A stretch of DNA of 33,638 nucleotides from an uncultured Lachnospiraceae bacterium (lineage in GTDB: Bacteria > Bacillota > Clostridia > Lachnospirales > Lachnospiraceae). Shown piece by piece: positions 1 through 7,023 of this stretch (position 1 is its first letter; each line of letters opens with the position of its first letter). The stretch lies in assembly GCA_947175055.1 (NCBI GenBank), contig CAMWLJ010000033.1, positions 1-33,638 of the forward strand, read 5' to 3'. The position numbers and the translations under genes were made by a program. The notes beneath the pieces were generated by a model, which saw only the letters and a list, made by a program, of their open reading frames with translations, was not told the DNA's origin and ran no database searches.

Positions 1-59
1 ACGGCGGCGTCGGCAATATCGTGTACAAGAAAGACAGAGTGTGGAAGACGAAGGGCTGA
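1..59 (+). CDS. C-terminal tail of an unidentified gene (5' end outside window)
   Basis: The third frame is open from the first base and ends at TGA 57-59, giving the tail GGVGNIVYKKDRVWKTKG. A hairpin that looks like a terminator follows 27 bases later, which fits the end of a real transcript. Too little protein is present to name a family. The tail is basic and has no obvious membrane segment. Confidence 0.45.
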   Translation, partial: GGVGNIVYKKDRVWKTKG

Positions 60-85
60 TCCAGCTGTTTTGCGGATTAAAAAGA

Positions 86-125
86 GGGCTGTTGTGTCAT
101 GACAGATTGACACGACAGCCCTTAT
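86..125 (+). terminator. Stem-loop terminator after the first partial gene
   Basis: The arms GGGCTGTTGTGTCA (86-99) and TGACACGACAGCCC (108-121) pair over 14 positions with one G-U, around an 8-base loop. An A-rich run precedes the stem and only a short TTAT follows it, so the U-tract is weak. It probably ends transcription of the partial gene. Confidence 0.6.
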
Positions 126-226
126 CACGTGGCATCAGGAAGACAGCTTTGAGATTCAATCCCAGCCCATTCCAAGTCACCTTTGACGAAGGGACGGATG
201 CCTGAAACAAAAAGCGGAATCCTTTT

Positions 227-256
227 TTGACAGGGTAAAAACCAGCGTGCTATACT
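227..256 (+). promoter_or_regulatory. Sigma-A type promoter for the GH3 gene
   Basis: TTGACA at 227-232 and TATACT at 251-256 are separated by 18 bases. The predicted transcript would start near 263, about 40 bases before the GH3 start codon. The match to consensus is 6/6 and 5/6. No obvious operator palindrome is seen around it. Confidence 0.6.
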
Positions 257-302
257 TTTTATTAAGGAAAAATGTGACAGAGTAAAGGAGTGTGATGAGC
301 AG

Positions 303-2561
303 ATGGATCAAAAATGGACCAAAACAGAGCAGGATGGCTACATTCTGATCGAAAATGAAGGCGGACAGACACTGGGACTTGCCGCGGACAGCAAGGTCAA
401 GGTTCTGACGGTGGACGGTTATGCTTTTAAGGACTTCCTGGGCACAGGAGAGTTGGCCCCTTATGAGGACTGGCGGCTTTCTTACGAGGAGCGGGCCAAA
501 GATCTGGCGCAGAGAGTATCCATAGAGGATATTGCAGGGCTTATGCTGTACAGCGCGCACCAGCTGATTCCGGCAAAAGGGCCGAGAGCGGCAGTGTTTG
601 GCGCGACCTACGGTGGTAAGAGCTATGAGGAGAGCGGGGTGGATCCCTGGGAGCTGACAGACCAACAGAAAGAGTTTATAGTCAAGGACAGAGTGCGGCA
701 TGTCCTAATCATGGGACTGGAGAGCACGGAGACGGCGGTACGCTGGAACAATAAGCTGCAGGCACTTTCAGAGAACTCCGGCTTCGGCATTCCGGCGAAC
801 AACAGCTCGGATCCGCGGCACGGAGCAGGTTCCACAGCAGAATACATGGGCGTGACCGGGGAATCGATCTCTAAATGGGCCAACGGTATCGGGTTGTCCG
901 CGTCCTTTGACCCTGCGCTTGTGAAGGAATTCGGGGAGATCGCTGCCGCCGAATATCGTGCGCTGGGGATCACCACCGCGCTTTCCCCGCAGATCGACCT
1001 GGCGACGGAGCCCAGATGGATGCGCTTCGCGGATACCTTTGGTGAGCACACGCAGATGACGATCGATATGACGAAGGCATACTGCGACGGTTTTCAGACG
1101 ACGAAGGACAGCGAGACGGGCTGGGGTAAGGACAGTGTGAACACGATGGTCAAGCATTTTCCGGGCGGCGGTACTTGTGAGGGCGGCCGGGATGCTCATT
1201 ATGCTTATGGGAAGTATGCGGTCTATCCGGGCGGAAATGACAAGGAACATCTGAAACCGTTCACGGAAGGTGCTTTTTCCCTGGATGGAAAGACAGGCAA
1301 AGCCAGCGCGGTAATGCCTTATTACACGATCTCTTACGACTTGGATCAGAAATACGGGGAAAATGTCGGAAACTCCTTCAACAAGTATCTGATCAATGAT
1401 CTGCTCCGGGAGGAGCTTGGTTACGAAGGGGTAGTCTGCACGGATTGGGGCATCACCCATGATATCGGCGAGGCAGAGGAAACATTTGCCGGAAAATGCT
1501 GGGGCGTGGAAGGACTGACGGAAGCAGAGCGGCACTGTAAGGCGTTGGAAGCGGGCGTGGATCAGTTCGGCGGAAACAACGACGGGGAGCCTGTGATGGA
1601 AGCTTATCGGATGCTGTGTGAGAAATACGGCAAGGATGCAGCGGACGCCCGGTTCAGACGGTCTGCGTACAGACTGCTTCTGAATATATTCCGGACGGGA
1701 TTATTTGAGAATCCTTATCTTAATCTGGAGGAGTCGCTGCGTACCGTCGGGTGTCCTTCTTATATGGAAAAAGGATACCAGTCCCAGCTGAGATCGGTGA
1801 CCCTGCTGAAGAATAAGAATAATGTACTGCCTTTGAAAGAGGGCATCAAGGTTTATATACCGGACAGATTTATCAAGTCTCATATGAGCTTTATGAGTAC
1901 CCCCACCGGCGATCGGACGATGGTTTCGGCCGGAAAACAGGCGGCGGCAGAATATTTTACGGTGGTAGATACACCGGAGGAGGCCGATGCGGCGCTTTGC
2001 TTCATAGAATCCCCGATCTCCTGCGGTTATGATCCGGAAGACAGGAAGACAGGCGGCAGTGGGTACGTGCCGGTGACATTACAGTACCGCCCTTATCAGG
2101 CAGTGAGCGCGAGACAACCCAGTCTGGCAGGCGGAGATCCGTTGGAAGAATCCGCGGACCGCAATTACCGTGATAAGTGGAACAGCGCCGCCAATGAAGC
2201 AGACCTCGATCTGGTAGAAGAGATGCACAGACGGATGGGCGATAAGCCTGTGATCACGATCGTTGCCCTGAAGAATCCCACGGTGATGAGCGAACTGGAA
2301 CCATGTACGGATGCGCTTCTTGTGGAGTACGGTGTCAGTGCGCAGGCGGTTTTGGACGTGCTCACCGGAAGATTTACGCCCCAGGGTCTGCTTCCCATAC
2401 AGATGCCTGCAAACATGGAGACTGTGGAGAAGCATCAGGAAGACGTGGCATTTGACATGGAATGCTACCAGGACGAAGAAGGACATATCTATGATTTCGG
2501 ATTTGGCATGAACTTTGACGGTGTGATCGCAGACGTGAGAGTCGGCAGATATCATAAATAA
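303..2561 (+). CDS. Glycoside hydrolase family 3 protein (beta-glucosidase/beta-xylosidase-like)
   Basis: This 752-residue protein should remove beta-linked sugars from the non-reducing ends of oligosaccharides by a retaining mechanism. The family 3 barrel is shown by KHFPGGG at about residues 284-290 (substrate-binding Lys-His) and by VVCTDWG, whose Asp381 is the expected nucleophile. The second alpha/beta domain begins near the SVTLLKNKNNVLPL stretch, and the protein ends soon after a YDFGFGMNF motif, so there is no C-terminal fibronectin-like domain. No signal peptide is visible, so it probably acts in the cytoplasm on imported sugars. AAAGGAG lies about 12 bases before the ATG. The gene stands alone between its own promoter and a hairpin. 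The exact sugar specificity cannot be read from the sequence. Confidence 0.9.
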   Translation: MDQKWTKTEQDGYILIENEGGQTLGLAADSKVKVLTVDGYAFKDFLGTGELAPYEDWRLSYEERAKDLAQRVSIEDIAGLMLYSAHQLIPAKGPRAAVFGATYGGKSYEESGVDPWELTDQQKEFIVKDRVRHVLIMGLESTETAVRWNNKLQALSENSGFGIPANNSSDPRHGAGSTAEYMGVTGESISKWANGIGLSASFDPALVKEFGEIAAAEYRALGITTALSPQIDLATEPRWMRFADTFGEHTQMTIDMTKAYCDGFQTTKDSETGWGKDSVNTMVKHFPGGGTCEGGRDAHYAYGKYAVYPGGNDKEHLKPFTEGAFSLDGKTGKASAVMPYYTISYDLDQKYGENVGNSFNKYLINDLLREELGYEGVVCTDWGITHDIGEAEETFAGKCWGVEGLTEAERHCKALEAGVDQFGGNNDGEPVMEAYRMLCEKYGKDAADARFRRSAYRLLLNIFRTGLFENPYLNLEESLRTVGCPSYMEKGYQSQLRSVTLLKNKNNVLPLKEGIKVYIPDRFIKSHMSFMSTPTGDRTMVSAGKQAAAEYFTVVDTPEEADAALCFIESPISCGYDPEDRKTGGSGYVPVTLQYRPYQAVSARQPSLAGGDPLEESADRNYRDKWNSAANEADLDLVEEMHRRMGDKPVITIVALKNPTVMSELEPCTDALLVEYGVSAQAVLDVLTGRFTPQGLLPIQMPANMETVEKHQEDVAFDMECYQDEEGHIYDFGFGMNFDGVIADVRVGRYHK

Positions 2562-2591
2562 CAGATATTTTGTGTTAAGGAATGTATTTAC

Positions 2592-2629
2592 TATAGCGTC
2601 GTGATCCCGTGAGGGAAAGCGGCGCTATA
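2592..2629 (+). terminator. Hairpin downstream of the GH3 gene
   Basis: The arms TATAGCGTCG (2592-2601) and CGGCGCTATA (2620-2629) pair with one G-U, and an inner TCCC-GTGA-GGGA stem stacks inside. It sits 30 bases after the GH3 stop. No good U-run follows, so it is a likely but imperfect terminator. Confidence 0.4.
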
Positions 2630-2655
2630 TTCGTACGCGGAAGTCAGTCAGGTTG

Positions 2656-2663
2656 GGTGTAAA
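2656..2663. repeat. 8-bp target site duplication, left side of element copy 1
   Basis: GGTGTAAA here is repeated exactly at 2855-2862, directly outside the opposite end of the inverted-repeat element. This is the expected footprint of staggered-cut transposition. Confidence 0.75.
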
Positions 2664-2854
2664 GTAACAGTTCAGCCCTCATCATTCATAAAAGCGTCTG
2701 CTGCGCAGCCGACGCCGCTTTGCGGCTCATATTTAAACGAACTATGTTCGTTTTTTCATTATGAGGGCGCTTCGCTCATAAAATACTCTGCAGCCCGTGT
2801 TCTGTGTGCAAGCGCCCACACAGTCTACAGAGTACTTTATGGCTGAACTGTTAC
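2664..2854. mobile_element. MITE-like element, copy 1 (191 bp, 14-bp perfect terminal inverted repeats)
   Basis: The ends GTAACAGTTCAGCC (2664-2677) and GGCTGAACTGTTAC (2841-2854) are perfect inverted repeats. The element is flanked on both sides by the direct repeat GGTGTAAA (2656-2663 and 2855-2862), which looks like an 8-bp target duplication. The interior has no open frame of note but several small hairpins (for example GCCGC-TTT-GCGGC and GAACGAACTATGTTCGTTT). It must have been mobilised by a transposase encoded elsewhere. A related copy lies at 29016-29101. Confidence 0.8.
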
Positions 2855-2882
2855 GGTGTAAATATAAAATATGTATTTAAGC

Positions 2883-2943
2883 TTGACAGATAGAGTTAGT
2901 GTATGCTAACCTATATTTGGCAATGAAGTTAGAATATACTAAC
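2883..2943 (+). promoter_or_regulatory. feo promoter with two GTTAG-N6-CTAAC palindromes (candidate metal-repressor operators)
   Basis: GTTAGTGTATGCTAAC (2895-2910) and GTTAGAATATACTAAC (2928-2943) are two 16-bp palindromes with identical 5-base arms and centres 33 bp apart, about three helical turns. TTGACA at 2883-2888 precedes them, and TATACT at 2935-2940 lies inside the second, so a bound protein would block RNA polymerase. The known DtxR/IdeR operator core contains GTTAG...CTAAC, so an iron-sensing DtxR-family repressor is the likely reader. That assignment is inferred. The exact -35/-10 pairing is uncertain. Confidence 0.55.
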
Positions 2944-2984
2944 TACGAGAAAGCAGATATAAAGTAAGAAAGGAGATGTGTAGT

Positions 2985-3194
2985 ATGCCATTGACATTGG
3001 CAAAAGCAGGGGAACCGGCTCGGATCAAGAAAGTGGGCGGAAAGGAAGAGACGAGACGATTCTTAGAGAAGCTGGGTTTTGTGACAGGCGCTGCGGTGAC
3101 GGTCGTCTCTACAGTGGGAGGCAGCCTGATCGTGAATATCAAAGATTCCAGGATTGCCATTGGCAGGGATATGGCTGCCCGTATTATGGTGTAG
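2985..3194 (+). CDS. feoA: FeoA-family protein (first of two)
   Basis: This is a 69-residue SH3-like FeoA domain, seen in LAKAGEPARIKKVGG, the central LEKLGFVTGAAVTVVS and the terminal GRDMAARIMV (usually GxxxAxxIxV). FeoA is a small cytosolic partner that supports Fe(II) import by FeoB. The ATG at 2985 is preferred over 2976 because AAAGGAG abuts 2976 but lies 9 bases before 2985. It is the first gene of the feo cluster, directly behind the paired palindromes, with feoA2 66 bases downstream. Two consecutive feoA genes before feoB are common in Clostridia. The identification is firm although the protein is short. Confidence 0.88.
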   Translation: MPLTLAKAGEPARIKKVGGKEETRRFLEKLGFVTGAAVTVVSTVGGSLIVNIKDSRIAIGRDMAARIMV

Positions 3195-3212
3195 TTTTTT
3201 TATGACCAGGAG

Positions 3213-3227
3213 TAAGTTATAACTAAC
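3213..3227. promoter_or_regulatory. Short palindrome in the feoA1-feoA2 gap
   Basis: AGTTATAACT at 3215-3224 is a perfect 10-bp palindrome, and the wider TAAGTTATAACTAAC shares the TAAC/GTTA half-sites of the boxes before feoA1. A related palindrome, GTATAA-C-TTATAC, lies at 3485-3497 before feoB. They could be extra weak operators or mRNA processing signals. This is inferred from resemblance only. Confidence 0.3.
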
Positions 3228-3260
3228 TCAATTGAAAGCAGAGAAGTGAAGGAGGAGACG

Positions 3261-3482
3261 ATGAAAACATTAAAAGAAATATCCTGCGGAGAAACCGTGA
3301 CGGTGAAGAGGCTGACCGGAGAAGGGCCGGTCAGGAGACGGATCATGGATATGGGCATTACAAAAGGGGTTCATGTCTTTGTGCGTAAGGTGGCGCCGCT
3401 GGGGGATCCGGTGGAAGTGACAGTGCGGGGCTATGAATTATCTCTGCGCAAAGCGGATGCGGAGATGATAGAAGTCGAGTAG
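3261..3482 (+). CDS. feoA: FeoA-family protein (second of two)
   Basis: This 73-residue protein has the complete FeoA pattern: ETVTVKRLTGEGPVRRRIMDMGITKG, then VFVRKVAPLGDPVEVTVRGYELSLRKADAEMIEV. It matches the textbook FeoA layout (LxxMGxxxG...APLGDPxxxxxxGxxLxLRxxEA) better than its neighbour does, so the two are not recent duplicates. The ATG at 3261 has GGAGG 7 bases upstream, while the upstream in-frame GTG has no such site. It acts in the cytosol as the accessory partner of FeoB. The gap to feoB contains a 13-bp palindrome and a duplicated ribosome-binding segment. Confidence 0.92.
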   Translation: MKTLKEISCGETVTVKRLTGEGPVRRRIMDMGITKGVHVFVRKVAPLGDPVEVTVRGYELSLRKADAEMIEVE

Positions 3483-3484
3483 AG

Positions 3485-3497
3485 GTATAACTTATAC
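3485..3497. promoter_or_regulatory. 13-bp palindrome upstream of feoB
   Basis: GTATAA-C-TTATAC is a perfect inverted repeat starting three bases after the feoA2 stop and followed by TTTTTCTGAG. The arms are too short for a confident terminator. Its similarity to the AGTTATAACT palindrome before feoA2 suggests a shared binding or processing site. Confidence 0.3.
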
Positions 3498-3594
3498 TTT
3501 TTCTGAGACAGAAGCGGACTTGATCCGTGCACAGCCGGCAGAAGTTAAGCCGTACAGGCAGGTGCAGGAGAGATTTTGAGAGTCTGCGTGATAA

Positions 3595-3641
3595 GAATGG
3601 AGGATAGAAGAGTTTACAACGCTTCGGAATGGAGGATAGAA
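3595..3641 (+). repeat. Duplicated 15-bp segment carrying the feoB ribosome binding site
   Basis: GAATGGAGGATAGAA occurs at 3595-3609 and again at 3627-3641, 32 bases apart. The second copy supplies the Shine-Dalgarno sequence of feoB. The first opens an in-frame ATG at 3597. The 17-mer CGCTTCGGAATGGAGGA at 3620-3636 is also found upstream of blaI. Confidence 0.6.
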
Positions 3642-3644
3642 AGA

Positions 3645-5795
3645 ATGGCAATTAAAATCGCACTTGCAGGGAATCCGAACTGCGGTAAGACAACGTTATT
3701 CAATGTGTTGACCGGTTCCAACCAATTTGTAGGAAACTGGCCGGGTGTTACGGTGGAGAAAAAGGAAGGCAGACTCAGAGGAAACAAGGATGTGACGGTC
3801 ACGGATCTGCCGGGTATCTATTCCCTCTCACCTTATACGCTGGAGGAAGTGGTGGCAAGAAATTATCTCATCAGTGAAAGACCGGATGTGATCTTAAACA
3901 TTGTTGACGGCACGAATATCGAACGGAATCTGTACTTGTCTACGCAGCTGATGGAGCTGGGTATTCCGGTGGTGATAGCGATCAATATGATGGATCTTGT
4001 AAGCAAGAACGGCGATCATATTTCCACCGATAAGCTGAGCAGGTGCCTTGGCTGCGAGGTCATTTCAATCTCTGCCCTGAAAGGTACGGGCGTTCAGGAA
4101 GCGGCAGACAGGGCAGTCAGAATCGCTGGCAGCAAAAGCCAGGCGGCAGTGCACAGATTCGATGACGGTGTGGAGAGCGCCATTCGTAATGCAGCCGGGA
4201 TGCTGCAGGGTGTGGCAGAGGAACAGAGGAGATTCTTTGCCATTAAATTATTGGAAAAGGATACAAGGATCGGAGAGCAGATAGAACAGCAGATGGGACG
4301 GGTGCCTGATATAAGCGGTGAGATCAGGACTTTGGAGGAGGTGTTTGACGAGGATACGGAGAGTATCATCACCAATGAAAGGTATAGATATATTGCGGCT
4401 GTTATTGCTGAGTGTGTGGTCAGGAACAGACACAATACATTGACGATTTCGGACAAAATTGATAGAATCGTGACAAACAGATGGCTGGCGCTGCCGGTCT
4501 TTGCACTGGTGATGTTTGTCGTCTATTATCTGTCGGTGACGACAGTGGGCGGTTTTCTGACGGATTGGACCAACGATGTACTTTTCGGAGAGATCGTCCC
4601 GCCTGCAGTGGAAAACATCCTTGTAAGTCTAGACTGTGCTCCCTGGCTGCAGGGACTGATCCTGGACGGTATGCTGGCCGGCGTAGGAGCGGTTCTCGGG
4701 TTTGTACCGCAGATGCTTGTGCTGTTTCTTATGCTGGCGTTTCTGGAGTCCTGCGGGTATATGGCGAGAGTGGCTTTTATTATGGACCGGATCTTTCGGA
4801 AATTTGGGTTGTCGGGCAAATCTTTTATCCCGATCATGATCGGTACGGGCTGCGGTGTCCCGGGTATCATGGCTTCCCGTACCATCGAGAGTGACAGAGA
4901 CCGGAAGATGACGATCATGACGACCACTTTTATCCCCTGTGGTGCGAAACTGCCGATCATCGCCCTGATCGCGGGCGCATTCTTCGATAATGCCGGCGCG
5001 GTGGCGTGGGGCGCATGGCTGATCGGAATCGGGGCGATCATCTGCTCCGGCATTATCCTGAAGAAGACGAGAATGTTTGCGGGCGATCCGGCCCCCTTTG
5101 TGATGGAACTTCCGGCTTACCATATGCCGACTGCGGGTGCGGTCTTGCGCAGTATGTGGGAACGGGGCTGGTCCTTTATCAAAAAGGCAGGGACGATCAT
5201 TCTTCTGTCCACTGTCGTACTCTGGTTTCTGATGCGTTTCGGCTGGACAGAAGGCAGATTTGGCATGCTGTCGGCAGAACAGCCGGATTCCAGCATTCTG
5301 GCGAAAATTGGCAGCGCGGTGGCATGGATCTTCACACCCCTTGGCTGGACGCAGGCAGGGGAAGGATGGAAGATGGCAGTGGCGGCGGTCACCGGTCTGA
5401 TCGCAAAGGAGAACGTGGTGGCGACTTTCGGGATGTTGTTCGGCTTTGCAGAAGTTGCCGAGGATGGCGTCGAAGTGTGGGGTAGCCTGGCGGCGGTAAT
5501 GACGCCGGCTGCGGCTTTTGGATTCCTGGTATTTAACCTTCTGTGTGCGCCCTGCTTTGCGGCTATCGGCGCGATCAGGCGGGAGATGAACAACAGAAAG
5601 TGGTTCTGGTTTGCCATCGGCTATCAGACGGCATTGGCCTATGCGGTGTCGATGTGCATCTATCAGATTGGTACACTGGCGGCAGGCGGTGGAGTTGGAA
5701 TTGACACGATCGCGGCATTTGTGCTGGTGGCCGGTTTCCTGTACCTACTGTTTAGGCCGCACAGAAAGATGGAAATGGTGATGAAATGGGATTGA
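3645..5795 (+). CDS. feoB: Ferrous iron transport protein B
   Basis: FeoB is the inner-membrane Fe(II) transporter with a fused GTPase. The 716-residue product has the G1 loop GNPNCGKT (residues 9-16), G2 Thr in NWPGVTVEKKEG, G3 DLPGIYS (54-60) and G4 NMMD (114-117), then a helical regulator to about residue 270. The membrane part follows, with the two Gate regions and the signatures GTGCGVPGIMASR and FIPCGAKLP, whose cysteines are family hallmarks. The ATG at 3645 is chosen because the G domain starts at once and GGAGGAT sits just upstream. Open frame continues upstream to 3576 but that stretch looks like leader. feoA genes precede it and a Cys-rich mini-protein follows by 20 bases. It is intact and full length. 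Confidence 0.97.
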   Translation: MAIKIALAGNPNCGKTTLFNVLTGSNQFVGNWPGVTVEKKEGRLRGNKDVTVTDLPGIYSLSPYTLEEVVARNYLISERPDVILNIVDGTNIERNLYLSTQLMELGIPVVIAINMMDLVSKNGDHISTDKLSRCLGCEVISISALKGTGVQEAADRAVRIAGSKSQAAVHRFDDGVESAIRNAAGMLQGVAEEQRRFFAIKLLEKDTRIGEQIEQQMGRVPDISGEIRTLEEVFDEDTESIITNERYRYIAAVIAECVVRNRHNTLTISDKIDRIVTNRWLALPVFALVMFVVYYLSVTTVGGFLTDWTNDVLFGEIVPPAVENILVSLDCAPWLQGLILDGMLAGVGAVLGFVPQMLVLFLMLAFLESCGYMARVAFIMDRIFRKFGLSGKSFIPIMIGTGCGVPGIMASRTIESDRDRKMTIMTTTFIPCGAKLPIIALIAGAFFDNAGAVAWGAWLIGIGAIICSGIILKKTRMFAGDPAPFVMELPAYHMPTAGAVLRSMWERGWSFIKKAGTIILLSTVVLWFLMRFGWTEGRFGMLSAEQPDSSILAKIGSAVAWIFTPLGWTQAGEGWKMAVAAVTGLIAKENVVATFGMLFGFAEVAEDGVEVWGSLAAVMTPAAAFGFLVFNLLCAPCFAAIGAIRREMNNRKWFWFAIGYQTALAYAVSMCIYQIGTLAAGGGVGIDTIAAFVLVAGFLYLLFRPHRKMEMVMKWD

Positions 5796-5815
5796 GATCA
5801 TAAGGAGATGACGAT

Positions 5816-5950
5816 ATGGGAACAGTAGTTGTGTTGGCGGTCGTGGCAGGCGCTGTGGCACTGGCGGTCCGCAGCATGATCAAGACTAAGAAGGCAGGCA
5901 GATCGATCCAATGCGGCGGGGACTGCGGACGCTGTGGCGGCTGTCACTAA
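5816..5950 (+). CDS. FeoB-associated Cys-rich membrane mini-protein
   Basis: This is a 44-residue product: an N-terminal hydrophobic helix (VVVLAVVAGAVALAV), a short basic stretch (KTKKAGR), and a C-terminal CGGDCGRCGGCH cluster with four cysteines. This matches the small FeoB-associated Cys-rich proteins found after feoB in Firmicutes. The likely topology is one membrane span with the cysteines in the cytosol, where they may bind or hand over iron. That role is inferred. AAGGAG lies 8 bases before the ATG and the gene is 20 bases after feoB, so it is part of the feo transcript. Confidence 0.85.
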   Translation: MGTVVVLAVVAGAVALAVRSMIKTKKAGRSIQCGGDCGRCGGCH

Positions 5951-6025
5951 ATGATGAGAGTTGAACGGATCGGAAGAGTGTATTTAGACACAGAACAGGC
6001 GGTTTTTGGGCGGTGCAACTGTCGG

Positions 6026-6054
6026 TTGACAAATTTCCAAGTGCCATATATAGC
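6026..6054 (+). promoter_or_regulatory. Promoter for the XRE/pentad-repeat gene
   Basis: TTGACA (6026-6031) and TATAGC (6049-6054) are separated by 17 bases. The leader of about 125 bases contains two near copies of GGGGTATAA (6073-6091). No terminator for the feo operon was found in 5951-6025. Confidence 0.55.
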
Positions 6055-6186
6055 TTTCTTAGGTTCTTTTGGGGTATAAAAGGGGTATAAGAAGAGTGGC
6101 GTGGAGAGATTTTCTTAAGTATGTGCAAAACATCTGTATGACGTTGCCGAAGAAGATCCGAGGTATTACGCGGAAAGGGGAATATT

Positions 6187-7011
6187 ATGACACTTGGAGA
6201 AAAAATTTATGCACTCAGGATGCGGGAGGGACTTTCGCAGGAGGCCTTCGGGGAGAAACTGGGAGTGTCCAGACAGTCCGTTTCAAAGTGGGAGACAGAT
6301 CAGTCTGTCCCGGAATTGGATAAGATCGTGATGATCAGTGACCTGTTTGCAGTCAGTACCGATTATTTATTGAAGGAATCTGCCATAGAGGAGCAATGGA
6401 CACTGCGGCAGGAGGCTTCGGGTACGGAGCGGGATGCCGATACAGTCAAGGCGCGTGAGATAGTAAAACAGGGATTTTCTTATGAATATAAGAGTAAGAG
6501 AAGTTGGCGGGGGCTGCCCCTTGTGCATGTCAATTTAGGATTGGGGAGACGGGCGAAGGGCGTGATCGCCATCGGGCTGACCGCGAAGGGGATCGTTGCC
6601 ATCGGATTGGCAGCCCTGGGTGTGATCACGGTGGCGCCGATTGGGATCGGTCTTCTTTTCTCTGCAGGGATGGTAGCGATCGGCGGTATCGCGTTGGGAG
6701 AATTCGCATTTGGCATTGTGGCCATGGGCGCTGTCTGCGTTGGCCTTTTCTCTATGGGTGCGCTGGCGGTGGGGCAATTTTCTTTCGGTGCTATAGCCAT
6801 CGGGCAGCAGGTAGCAGTGGGCGATGTGGCTAGGGGCGATATCGCGCTGGGATTCAGCGAGGCGACAGGAACCGTTTTCCAGCAGGTCACGGGCAGACAG
6901 GGCGGCTTCGATTCGCAGGAGGTGTTGCGGGTGATCGATGAGAACGTGTCCGGGGGATGGTTTTTCTTTAAAGAGTGGATCAAGGCAATGATCCGCATTG
7001 CGGCGTATTAG
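6187..7011 (+). CDS. XRE-family HTH regulator with a long glycine pentad-repeat domain
   Basis: Residues 1-64 are a typical XRE/Cro-CI helix-turn-helix (LSQEAFGEKLGVSRQSVSKWE, then DKIVMISDLFAVSTDYLL). A charged linker follows to about 118. Residues 121-222 form about 20 pentads with glycine at every fifth position (125, 130, 135, 140, 145, 155, 161, 166, 171 and so on to 222), of the type hydrophobic-x-Ala-x-Gly, broken only by single-residue shifts near 156-161 and 207-212. The tail (223-274) has a WFFFKEWIKAMIRIAAY end. The repeat could be membrane-inserted or a narrow beta-solenoid. The reader should treat this as unknown. AAAGGGGAA precedes the ATG. It is probably cotranscribed with the SdpI-like gene 12 bases on. 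Confidence 0.85.
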   Translation: MTLGEKIYALRMREGLSQEAFGEKLGVSRQSVSKWETDQSVPELDKIVMISDLFAVSTDYLLKESAIEEQWTLRQEASGTERDADTVKAREIVKQGFSYEYKSKRSWRGLPLVHVNLGLGRRAKGVIAIGLTAKGIVAIGLAALGVITVAPIGIGLLFSAGMVAIGGIALGEFAFGIVAMGAVCVGLFSMGALAVGQFSFGAIAIGQQVAVGDVARGDIALGFSEATGTVFQQVTGRQGGFDSQEVLRVIDENVSGGWFFFKEWIKAMIRIAAY

Positions 7012-7023
7012 GAGGTGCCGGAA

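Noticed and set aside
768..1535. Long antisense open frames, for example over the GH3, lacZ and ahcY genes
   Set aside because: They are shadows of strongly supported coding genes, with no ribosome binding sites and no recognisable domains.
2664..2854. Reading element copy 1 as a CRISPR repeat or structured RNA gene
   Set aside because: There is no repeated unit with spacers, and the internal hairpins are unlike a known RNA family. The target duplication explains it better.
2883..2943. Fur box at the feo promoter
   Set aside because: The GATAAT-ATTATC type repeats of a Fur box are not present. The palindromes have GTTAG/CTAAC arms, closer to DtxR-family sites.
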